The translations under genes and the position numbers were made by a program. 36,172 nucleotides of DNA from SIG440 sp045587485 (GTDB lineage: Bacteria > Bacillota > Clostridia > Monoglobales > Monoglobaceae), in NCBI GenBank assembly GCA_045587485.1, contig JAZNCI010000033.1, forward strand, positions 1 to 36,172. Direction: 5' to 3'. The notes beneath the pieces are model-generated. The model worked only from the letters and a program-made list of their open reading frames with translations, was not told where the DNA came from and did not search any database. Shown piece after piece: positions 1-5,601 of this stretch (position 1 is the first letter of the stretch; the number at the start of each line of letters is the position of its first letter).

Positions 1-66
1 CGGTACTAAATCTTCTATGCTTATCATTTCTACTTGATATCTGTTTTCATAGCCTTTTTGCATCAT
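1..66 (-). mobile_element. IS1182-family transposase, N-terminus only (cut by window edge)
   Basis: The minus strand opens with two ATG codons (64-66 and 61-63) behind a GGTGATG ribosome site and reads 22 residues to the window edge, beginning MMQKGYENRYQVEM and continuing ISIEDLVP. This opening is what I recall for clostridial IS1182-family (DDE, DUF772-type) transposases. Only the N-terminus is visible, so catalytic residues cannot be checked and the element may be intact or broken outside the window. A hairpin at 103-130 lies just upstream and is better paired in minus-strand RNA, so it could shield the transposase from read-through transcription. Confidence 0.65.
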
Positions 67-102
67 CTTTCATCACCATATTTATTATACCACAAAACAT
101 AG

Positions 103-130
103 AAAAAGCCCAGATAATTCTGGACTTTTT
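103..130 (-). terminator. hairpin upstream of transposase
   Basis: An 11-bp stem (AAAAAGCCCAG, then CTGGACTTTTT) with a 6-nt loop. In minus-strand RNA the single odd position becomes a G-U pair and the stem is followed by T-rich sequence. In plus-strand RNA the same position is a C-A mismatch. It could end transcripts running toward the transposase. Its exact role is inferred. Confidence 0.45.
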
Positions 131-141
131 CGACAGTCTGA

Positions 142-171
142 GGATGCAAATATATATTTGCATCCTTTTTT
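142..171 (+). terminator. perfect palindrome followed by T-run
   Basis: GGATGCAAATA (142-152) and TATTTGCATCC (155-165) form an 11-bp perfect stem around a 2-nt centre, followed by a run of T. It is an intrinsic-terminator-like structure on the plus strand. No plus-strand gene is visible just upstream. Between this and 428 I see no gene. Confidence 0.45.
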
Positions 172-428
172 GCATAAAGGTTTACCCTTATGTAAAAATT
201 GCGTACAGGTGAACTTCTATGCCATGATTTTTCTCACTGTGTCAAAAAACATTTTCGATTATATTATAACAAATTATAAAATAAAGGTGTCTATAAATTT
301 GATTTAAGCATAGGTAGTCAAAGTTATAACATTGACCATTTTTAATTATATAAAATCAATTTCTATGCCAAATCTCAACAAAAAAATTATTTCACAGAAA
401 ATAAAGTTATAGGAGACATAACTTTAAT

Positions 429-457
429 TTGACATAATTAGTCATTTATGGTACAAT
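429..457 (+). promoter_or_regulatory. sigma-A promoter of toxin-like transcript
   Basis: TTGACA (429-434), a 17-bp spacer and TACAAT (452-457). The predicted transcript starts near 464, at the first copy of GTAGCAAGAG (465-474). It mirrors the minus-strand promoter at 671-699. Confidence 0.75.
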
Positions 458-522
458 ACCACTCGTAGCAAGAGAAACGGCGGCGGTTGTTTTCGACACC
501 TCGTAGATAAGGGGGTGTTGAT

Positions 523-585
523 GTGGAAGAAATTATTTCTTTTACTTTATTAGTGATGATAATTATAATCTACATAAAAAGATGA
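523..585 (+). CDS. 20-residue hydrophobic peptide, putative type I toxin
   Basis: A GTG-started frame of 20 codons with a strong AAGGGGG ribosome site (about 509-515). The peptide starts VEEIISFTLL, has an isoleucine-rich core and ends YIKR: an acidic N-end, one membrane-spanning stretch and a basic C-end, as in small membrane toxins of the Fst/TxpA/holin-like type. The ribosome site lies in a stem formed by CGACACC (494-500) and GGTGTTG (514-520), a layout that would restrain translation. The stop codon runs into the terminator at 584-611. An overlapping ATG at 521 gives only 10 codons and is less likely. The family link is by architecture, not by sequence match; toxicity is inferred. Confidence 0.55.
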   Translation: MEEIISFTLLVMIIIIYIKR

Positions 586-664
586 CCGCCACTTCTGCAA
601 AAGTGGCGGTCTTTTAAAAAAGTAACGTTTTTTGCGGAAACAACTAATGTCGTTCCCTCTTGCT
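570..664 (-). ncRNA. convergent antisense RNA, putative type I antitoxin
   Basis: The minus-strand promoter at 671-699 would start an RNA near 664 that runs against the toxin-like transcript and ends at the shared hairpin 584-611, which is followed on this strand by ATCTTTTTAT. The RNA would be about 90 nt and overlaps the 3' end of the toxin-like mRNA. I see no open frame with a ribosome site in it. Its first ten bases equal those of the sense transcript (GTAGCAAGAG). The antitoxin role is inferred from the arrangement. Confidence 0.5.
584..615. terminator. bidirectional terminator shared by both convergent transcripts
   Basis: GACCGCCACTT (584-594), a 6-nt loop and AAGTGGCGGTC (601-611) form a perfect 11-bp stem, with TTTT after it on the plus strand and TTTTT after it on the minus strand. 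Confidence 0.85.
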
Positions 665-670
665 ACATTT

Positions 671-699
671 ATGTTATCACATCTCATAAAATATGTCAA
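671..699 (-). promoter_or_regulatory. sigma-A promoter of antisense RNA
   Basis: On the minus strand: TTGACA (694-699), 17-bp spacer, TAACAT (671-676). The predicted start near 664 falls at the second GTAGCAAGAG copy (minus strand of 657-666). Confidence 0.7.
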
Positions 700-701
700 G
701 A

Positions 702-1205
702 TTAAATTTTAGAGTTACCTTTTAATATTTGTTTCGGCAGTCGTTTTATTACCGACATCAAAATATAGCCTAAGATTCCGCAGGATATAATCTCTCCAAG
801 ACCCACAGTCAGCATAAAATACCAAATCGAGCCTTCAAATTTATATACGTAGGCAAGGATAAAGGGAATGATTAAGGTGTTTGATACTATTGGCGGAAGG
901 GGGGGAAGCCATTTGTGCTTTCTCAAAAGGTATGTAAACACAGCTCCGATAAGAGTGGCAAGGCTGCCAAAGATTATATCGGGCACCATAGCCCCTGTCA
1001 GCAGATTGGCAATCAGACAGCCGATTGTAAGACCGGGAATCGCCGCAGGAATATATGCCGGCAGAACGGTCAGCGCCTCGGAAAATCTAACCTGAACGGC
1101 ATAGTTTGCAAGACCGAACATATTTGCCATCAAGGTCAGCATAACATAGATTGCGGCAATTGTCGCACTTTGAACCAGATAACGAATGTTATGTTTTCTT
1201 CTCAT
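702..1205 (-). CDS. queT: QueT family queuosine-precursor transporter
   Basis: A 167-residue integral membrane protein with about five hydrophobic helices, matching the QueT (DUF988) family in length and in the N-terminal pattern of a short basic end (MRRKHNIRY) followed by a helix and the conserved QVRFSEALTVLP segment. QueT proteins are predicted substrate-binding (S) components of energy-coupling-factor transporters that import preQ1 or a related queuosine precursor. No ECF ATPase or T-component is in this window, so it would rely on a shared module elsewhere. The ATG start has a GGAG ribosome site at 1215-1218, which overlaps the end of a preQ1-like leader element (1215-1270); this supports both the function and control by preQ1. 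It may be read through from the upstream dehydrogenase gene, although a terminator hairpin separates them. Confidence 0.85.
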   Translation of the reverse strand: MRRKHNIRYLVQSATIAAIYVMLTLMANMFGLANYAVQVRFSEALTVLPAYIPAAIPGLTIGCLIANLLTGAMVPDIIFGSLATLIGAVFTYLLRKHKWLPPLPPIVSNTLIIPFILAYVYKFEGSIWYFMLTVGLGEIISCGILGYILMSVIKRLPKQILKGNSKI

Positions 1206-1214
1206 TTTACTTTC

Positions 1215-1270
1215 TCCTTAGTTTTGATTTTAGACATTTCAGCCTATGCGAGGATGGTTTCGAACTCGCA
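1215..1270 (-). promoter_or_regulatory. candidate preQ1 riboswitch (class I-like) before queT
   Basis: In minus-strand RNA, TGCGAG and CTCGCA form a 6-bp stem around a 12-nt C-rich loop starting TTCGAAACC, and an A-rich tail ending AAAACTAAGGAG follows and carries the ribosome site. This is the layout of preQ1-I aptamers, where the 3' ACUAAGG strand folds back into the loop and masks the Shine-Dalgarno sequence. A small extra hairpin (AGGC, 6-nt loop, GUCU) sits between the stem and the tail, which is not in the minimal class I consensus. The gene context (queT) fits. A class III element is the main alternative. Confidence 0.5.
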
Positions 1271-1301
1271 TTGACAACCTTATTTGGTTGACGATATATT
1301 T

Positions 1302-1323
1302 AAAAGGTCTGCAAAGACCGTTA
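1302..1323 (-). terminator. terminator after the short-chain dehydrogenase gene
   Basis: GGTCT and AGACC form a 5-bp stem with a GCAA/TTGC loop (1306-1319), followed on the minus strand by TTTTAAAT, directly after the stop codon at 1321-1323. Confidence 0.55.
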
Positions 1324-2070
1324 TTTTTTGCAGGTCTGCAGCATATAGCAAATTTTAAGCAGCAGCTTTGTGGGAACAAGCCTCTGGAAGAACGCTCCTG
1401 CCTTAATAAGTCCACCCGGGAGTATCAGCAGTTTTTTCTTGAACATCTTTTGCAGGGCATAATCTGCAACAAATTTGCCTGTGTGTCCGCTTATCATAAA
1501 GTTGACCCCTGCACGGTTGTTGAATTCGGTGTCAACAGGGCCCGGGCACAATGCGCAAATATGTACATTGCTTCTTTTGCGGCGCAGTTCTTCGTATATT
1601 GCTGTGGTGAATTTCAAAACATACCCTTTTGTTGCATAGTAGGTTGACATCAGAGGCCCTGACAAAAAGCCTGCAATCGATGCAACATTCATAATATATC
1701 CCGAATTTCTTTTCTCAAAGTCTGCAAGATACAGTTTGGTGAGAATATGAACAGCCTTGATGTTAAGGTCAATCATATTAAGCTCGGTTTCAAGGGGAAC
1801 TTGTGAAGATTCACCCCACGCACCAAAGCCGGCGTTATTTATAAGAATGTCAATATTTTCGTGCTTTGTCATTTCATAAAGCTTGTGGCAGTTTTCTGGG
1901 TCCGACAGGTCAAGGCTGATAATACGGGGTTTTCCACCCAGTTCGCCTTTTAATTCTTCAAGTTTTTCGGTGCTACGTGCAACTAAAATCAGTTCTGCGC
2001 CCCGAATATGCAGATTTCGTGCCATATCACGGCCTATACCTGTACTTGCGCCTGTAATCAATGCATACAT
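1321..2070 (-). CDS. short-chain dehydrogenase/reductase (SDR), substrate unknown
   Basis: A classical SDR of 249 residues. It has the nucleotide-binding TGASTGIG motif near residue 6, a DLSD segment typical of the adenine-ring site, the NNAG motif, a catalytic serine in the VASIAG segment and the YxxxK catalytic pair (YYATK). It should be a cytosolic NAD(P)(H)-dependent oxidoreductase; the sequence does not reveal the substrate. I start it at the ATG at 2068-2070, because AAGGAG (2080-2085) lies 9 nt upstream of it, whereas the ATG at 2077-2079 directly abuts that ribosome site. It has its own consensus promoter and a downstream terminator, so it is probably a single-gene unit. Confidence 0.85.
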   Translation of the reverse strand: MYALITGASTGIGRDMARNLHIRGAELILVARSTEKLEELKGELGGKPRIISLDLSDPENCHKLYEMTKHENIDILINNAGFGAWGESSQVPLETELNMIDLNIKAVHILTKLYLADFEKRNSGYIMNVASIAGFLSGPLMSTYYATKGYVLKFTTAIYEELRRKRSNVHICALCPGPVDTEFNNRAGVNFMISGHTGKFVADYALQKMFKKKLLILPGGLIKAGAFFQRLVPTKLLLKICYMLQTCKK

Positions 2071-2097
2071 TGGGTTCATCTCCTTGTTTGTGTAAAA

Positions 2098-2126
2098 ATT
2101 ATAACATATTACAAAGACGGTGTCAA
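2098..2126 (-). promoter_or_regulatory. consensus promoter of the SDR gene
   Basis: Minus strand: TTGACA (2121-2126), 17-bp spacer, TATAAT (2098-2103). Both hexamers match the sigma-A consensus fully. Confidence 0.85.
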
Positions 2127-2146
2127 ATTATTGTTAAATATTTTAG

Positions 2147-2175
2147 TTGTAAAGAAATTAAAAATATACTAAAAT
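2147..2175 (+). promoter_or_regulatory. likely promoter of the phosphofructokinase gene
   Basis: TTGTAA (2147-2152), 17-bp spacer, TAAAAT (2170-2175), about 27 bp before the GTG start. The -35 match is moderate. Confidence 0.45.
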
Positions 2176-2202
2176 AAACTTAGTGAAAAAGGGGTGTAAA
2201 TT

Positions 2203-3432
2203 GTGAAAAATTTATTGGTTATACAATCCGGTGGTCCAACAGCCGTTATTAATTCATCTCTTGCAGGTGTGATTAAGGGTGGCTTTGACCACGGCGATAA
2301 AATCGGAAAGGTCTACGGCGGCCTTTATGGTATCGAAGGTGTAGGAGAAGGGAAAATTGTATCCCTTGAAAAATTTAAAGATGCAGAACTTTTAAACCTT
2401 CTTAAACAGACACCGTCGTCTTATCTTGGCTCATGCAGAAAAAAACTGCCCTCGCTTGAGGAAGATAAGGGTTTTTATGAGAGAATTTTTGATATATTCA
2501 AAAAGTATGATATAGGATATTTTTTCTGTATCGGTGGCAACGATTCGATGGATACCGTTGACAAAATGAGTCGCTATGCCGCAGAAATAGGCTCGGATGT
2601 ACGGGTTATCGGTGTTCCAAAGACAATCGACAACGACCTTGCTCTTACCGACCATACTCCCGGATACGGTTCTGCCGCAAAGTTCATTGCAAACTCTTTG
2701 CGTCAGCTTAAAAAGGATACCGAGGTTTATAGTATGCCATCGGTTGTTGTTCTTGAGGCTATGGGCAGAAATGCCGGATGGCTTACAGCAGCGGCAGCAC
2801 TCGCTAATGACGGACAGACTAAGGCGGCTGACATTATCTGTCTCCCTGAGGTTGCCTTTGACCTTGACAGCTTTCTTGCCAAGGTTGAAAAGGTGGGCAA
2901 AGAGCAGGAAACTGTTATGATTGCGGTGTCCGAGGGTATTCGCGATAAGGACGGCAATTATATAATGGAGAACGCAACTGCTTTAAGAAAGGAACATGAC
3001 AGATTCGGTCACGCGGCTCTTGGCGGTGTAGGACAGACGATAAAGGAAAGCATTGCAGCAGATTTAGGCCTGAAAGTTCGTTCGATAGAACTCAGCACAT
3101 TGCAAAGATGCTGGTCAAGTGGTGCGTCACTTTGCGACGTAACCGAGGCGTTTGAAGCAGGTTATACAGGCGTAGGATTTGCTGTTGATGGCTTAACGGG
3201 TGTTGTTCCTGGATTCAAGCGAATTTCGGATGCCCCTTATAAAATGGAAATCGTGCCCTATGACGTAAAACAAATTGCCAATGTGGAGAAAAAGATTCCG
3301 CAGAGTATGCTAACAGGCGACGGATTTGGTGTAACCGACGAATTCATAAAATATGCATTGCCTTTGATTGAGGGCGAGCCACACATTAAGTATATAAACG
3401 GTCAGCTGCAGTTTGCTCCAAAGGTGTGGTAG
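2203..3432 (+). CDS. pfp: PPi-dependent 6-phosphofructokinase (diphosphate--fructose-6-phosphate 1-phosphotransferase)
   Basis: A 409-residue phosphofructokinase that phosphorylates fructose 6-phosphate in glycolysis. The N-terminal SGGPTAVINS loop, GGNDS (residues about 111-115), PKTIDND (about 139-145) and MGRNAGW (about 187-193) are family hallmarks. In E. coli PfkA the phosphoryl-donor site has Gly in GGDGS and Gly before TIDND; PPi-using enzymes carry Asp and Lys at those places. Here they are Asp (GGNDS) and Lys (PKTIDND), so I infer pyrophosphate as donor. Asn as third residue of the first motif is less usual than Asp. GTG start with ribosome site GGGGTG (2191-2196). It sits alone with its own promoter. 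A soluble pyrophosphatase gene in the same window (31844-32389) would compete for PPi. Confidence 0.88.
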   Translation: MKNLLVIQSGGPTAVINSSLAGVIKGGFDHGDKIGKVYGGLYGIEGVGEGKIVSLEKFKDAELLNLLKQTPSSYLGSCRKKLPSLEEDKGFYERIFDIFKKYDIGYFFCIGGNDSMDTVDKMSRYAAEIGSDVRVIGVPKTIDNDLALTDHTPGYGSAAKFIANSLRQLKKDTEVYSMPSVVVLEAMGRNAGWLTAAAALANDGQTKAADIICLPEVAFDLDSFLAKVEKVGKEQETVMIAVSEGIRDKDGNYIMENATALRKEHDRFGHAALGGVGQTIKESIAADLGLKVRSIELSTLQRCWSSGASLCDVTEAFEAGYTGVGFAVDGLTGVVPGFKRISDAPYKMEIVPYDVKQIANVEKKIPQSMLTGDGFGVTDEFIKYALPLIEGEPHIKYINGQLQFAPKVW

Positions 3433-3460
3433 TATATAATGACGAAAAAGACTGTTCAAA

Positions 3461-3700
3461 GGCGTCTTCACATAGGGGGAAATCAATTTGGATTTCAAAT
3501 TGGTTAAAAATCCTTGCAACATAGCGTGTTGCAAGGATTTACTTTATCTATTCAAACAGTTTTACTGCTTGAAATGCAGTATTTTGGATGCCGAACAAAT
3601 AAAAAACGTAGCCAATCCTGTATGGCTTGGCGAGGCTTTTTCTGCAGTACGGCGCCAAAATACAAAGTTTCAAGTTGGTTTATCCTTATGTGAAGATGCC
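3461..3700. repeat. MITE-like element with 30-bp imperfect terminal inverted repeats
   Basis: The 30 bases at 3461-3490 (starting GGCGTCTTCACATAGGGG) and the reverse complement of 3671-3700 (starting GGCATCTTCACATAAGG) agree at 24 of 30 positions. They bracket about 180 bp that holds a strong hairpin (3508-3540) and no convincing gene. The segment fills most of the 456-bp gap between the phosphofructokinase and hrcA genes. I do not see a clear target-site duplication. It could be a small non-autonomous transposable element, a decayed insertion sequence or a large folded RNA. Confidence 0.45.
3508..3540. terminator. 14-bp hairpin inside the repeat element
   Basis: AAATCCTTGCAACA (3508-3521) and TGTTGCAAGGATTT (3527-3540) form a perfect stem with a 5-nt loop. 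It may terminate phosphofructokinase transcription, but the T-run after it is weak (ACTTTATC), so it may be only a structural part of the element. Confidence 0.4.
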
Positions 3701-3776
3701 TAATAAAGCATTTTAACGAGTCAATGCTTGATAAACAGTTGTTTTTTAACAGAGTAAACAAAATTTACAAAAACTA

Positions 3777-3805
3777 TTGACAACACAGGGCGATAATGGT
3801 ATATT
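3777..3805 (+). promoter_or_regulatory. sigma-A promoter of the heat-shock operon
   Basis: TTGACA (3777-3782), 17-bp spacer, TATATT (3800-3805). The predicted start near 3812 places the CIRCE operator at the very beginning of the transcript. Confidence 0.85.
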
Positions 3806-3815
3806 AAATAAAGAA

Positions 3816-3842
3816 TTAGCACTCTAGACGAATGAGTGCTAA
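3816..3842. promoter_or_regulatory. CIRCE operator (HrcA binding site)
   Basis: TTAGCACTC (3816-3824), 9-bp spacer, GAGTGCTAA (3834-3842): a perfect match to the CIRCE consensus. The repressor HrcA, encoded just downstream, binds it when GroEL is free, so the whole operon should be autoregulated and induced by heat or misfolded protein. Confidence 0.97.
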
Positions 3843-3888
3843 CAAAATGGGTATAATATATTGTATGAAAGATTGTGAGGTGCGGCAG

Positions 3889-4971
3889 ATGGCTTTGGAT
3901 GACAGAAAAAAACTTATCCTTCAGGCAATTGTTGAAGATTACATCAATAATGCAGAACCTGTGGGGTCAAGAAGCATTTCCAAAAAGCCGGAGCTTAATC
4001 TCAGTGCTGCAACAATCCGTAACGAGATGGGTGACCTTGAGGAAATGGGACTTCTTGCACAGCCTCATACATCGGCAGGCAGAATTCCCACAACCGGCGG
4101 ATACCGCTTGTATGTTGACTCATTAATGGAAAGATACGAAATGACGGCGGCAGAAATCGAAAAGATGCGTCAGGCGACATCGATGAAAAAGAGGGAGCTT
4201 GAAAAGATTGTCCGTGACGTTGCGGCGGCGTTTTCGGCAATTACGGGACTTCCGGTAATCGGGATGCTTCCGGCAGCAGAGGCAGGAGTGGTAAAAAATA
4301 TCAAGGTTGTAAAGGTTGATGATTTCACCGCAATGCTGATTGTATCAGACAAGTCGGGGATTATAAAAAACCGACTGCTTAAACTTAATCAGGACATATC
4401 CGAAGGCTTTGCCGACGGGCTCAGCAGAATTCTCAATCAAAACCTTTCGGGGCTGACGATTTCTGAAATAAACATTGCAAATATGATGGAAATTCGTTCA
4501 GCAATCGGCCATAACTTTGAGATACTCACATCGGTGATTGAACTTGTTCACGAGGCTGTTTCTGAAATTGACAGCAAACAGATTTTTATCCACGGACTTT
4601 CAAATATACTCAACTTTCCTGAATACAGCAATGTGGATAAAGTAAAAGAGCTTTTTGATATTCTTGAAGATAAGGAGAATCTTAGTAAAATAATTATGAC
4701 GGCTAACCCCACAAACACCACCAAGGTGCTGATAGGCGATGAAATACCCCTTCCTGAACTGCAGTCCAACAGTGTGGTGATAGCTCCATACAGGGCATCA
4801 GATAAGCTTGTAGGTCTGCTTGGTGTTTTGGGTCCTGCAAGAATGGATTATTCTAAGGTTATATCAGCGTTGGAATTCTTTACTGCACAGCTCAGTGGTG
4901 TGCTGACCAAGGATTTCGGAACAAGGCAAATTTTACTCGGCGACGGCGTAGGAAAAGGAGATGAAGAATAA
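3889..4971 (+). CDS. hrcA: heat-inducible transcription repressor HrcA
   Basis: A 360-residue HrcA, near the usual 340-350. The N-terminal winged helix is visible (ALDDRKKLILQAIVEDYI, AEPVGSRSI, then LSAATIRNEMGDLEEMG), followed by the conserved HTSAGRIPTTGGYRLYVD segment and a GAF-like dimerisation part ending in a GPARMDY stretch. It represses this operon through the CIRCE site at 3816-3842 and is activated by GroEL. I start it at the ATG at 3889-3891, which has GAGGTG (3877-3882) in front and matches family N-termini. Upstream in-frame ATGs, including one inside the CIRCE element at 3832, are unlikely. Its stop overlaps the grpE start by one base, so translation is probably coupled. Confidence 0.95.
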   Translation: MALDDRKKLILQAIVEDYINNAEPVGSRSISKKPELNLSAATIRNEMGDLEEMGLLAQPHTSAGRIPTTGGYRLYVDSLMERYEMTAAEIEKMRQATSMKKRELEKIVRDVAAAFSAITGLPVIGMLPAAEAGVVKNIKVVKVDDFTAMLIVSDKSGIIKNRLLKLNQDISEGFADGLSRILNQNLSGLTISEINIANMMEIRSAIGHNFEILTSVIELVHEAVSEIDSKQIFIHGLSNILNFPEYSNVDKVKELFDILEDKENLSKIIMTANPTNTTKVLIGDEIPLPELQSNSVVIAPYRASDKLVGLLGVLGPARMDYSKVISALEFFTAQLSGVLTKDFGTRQILLGDGVGKGDEE

Positions 4972-5504
4972 TGGAAAATACAGAAGCAAAGGATAACCTT
5001 CAGGAGGATGTAATAATTCCCGAAGAGGTCCTTGAAGAAACAACCGAAGAAACTGTGGAGAAATCTCCCGAAGAACTTTTAAAAGAAGAGGTTGAACAGC
5101 TTAAGGACAAGATGATGCGTCACGCGGCAGAGTTTGACAACTTTAAAAAGAGAACAGCTAAGGAACGCGAGGATTTGTATTCTATGGCAGTTTGCGATAC
5201 AGTTGAAAAGCTGCTTCCCGTCAAGGACAATCTTGAAAGAGCCGTGACGGCGGCAGAGGATACCGAGGGGACTCTGGCAGAAGGCGTTAAGATGATAGTT
5301 AAACAGCTTGATGAGGTGCTGACAGCCATCGGTGTTGAACCCATAAAGGCTGTGGGTGAGGTATTTGATCCCGAACTTCACAATGCGGTTATGCACGAAG
5401 AAAACGAGGAATTTGGTGAAAATACAATATCCGAAGAACTAATGCGCGGCTACACCTGCAAGGGCAAAGTAGTACGCTTTGCGATGGTGAAAGTCGCAAA
5501 TTAA
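4971..5504 (+). CDS. grpE: nucleotide exchange factor GrpE
   Basis: A 177-residue GrpE, which releases ADP from DnaK. The N-terminal 45 residues are strongly acidic and likely disordered (many Glu), followed by a long coiled-coil helix (EVEQLKDKMMRHAAEFDNFKKRTAKE, from about residue 40), then the C-terminal beta domain with the characteristic GEVFDPELHNAV and C-terminal KGKVVRFAMVKVAN segments. It starts within the hrcA stop (TAATG). A 97-bp gap follows before dnaK; it contains a possible secondary promoter (TTAACA 5526-5531, 18-bp spacer, TAATAT 5550-5555) and a small ACAGA/TCTGT hairpin, neither strong enough to list separately. Confidence 0.95.
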   Translation: MENTEAKDNLQEDVIIPEEVLEETTEETVEKSPEELLKEEVEQLKDKMMRHAAEFDNFKKRTAKEREDLYSMAVCDTVEKLLPVKDNLERAVTAAEDTEGTLAEGVKMIVKQLDEVLTAIGVEPIKAVGEVFDPELHNAVMHEENEEFGENTISEELMRGYTCKGKVVRFAMVKVAN

Positions 5505-5601
5505 GTGGTTGCATCATAAACAAAGTTAACATAGTTACAAATACAGATTTAATATCTGTGACTAAAATATATTTATAACAGAAAAGAAAGGTGATTTTAT
5601 T

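Noticed and set aside
3552..3761. Minus-strand frame of 69 codons upstream of hrcA
   Set aside because: It overlaps one arm of the inverted-repeat element, lacks a ribosome site and shows no domain. It is probably a by-product of the repeat.
3832..3888. Upstream extension of hrcA starting in the CIRCE operator
   Set aside because: The frame is open, but the ATG lies in the operator, has no ribosome site and would add residues absent from HrcA proteins. The ATG at 3889 has GAGGTG upstream.
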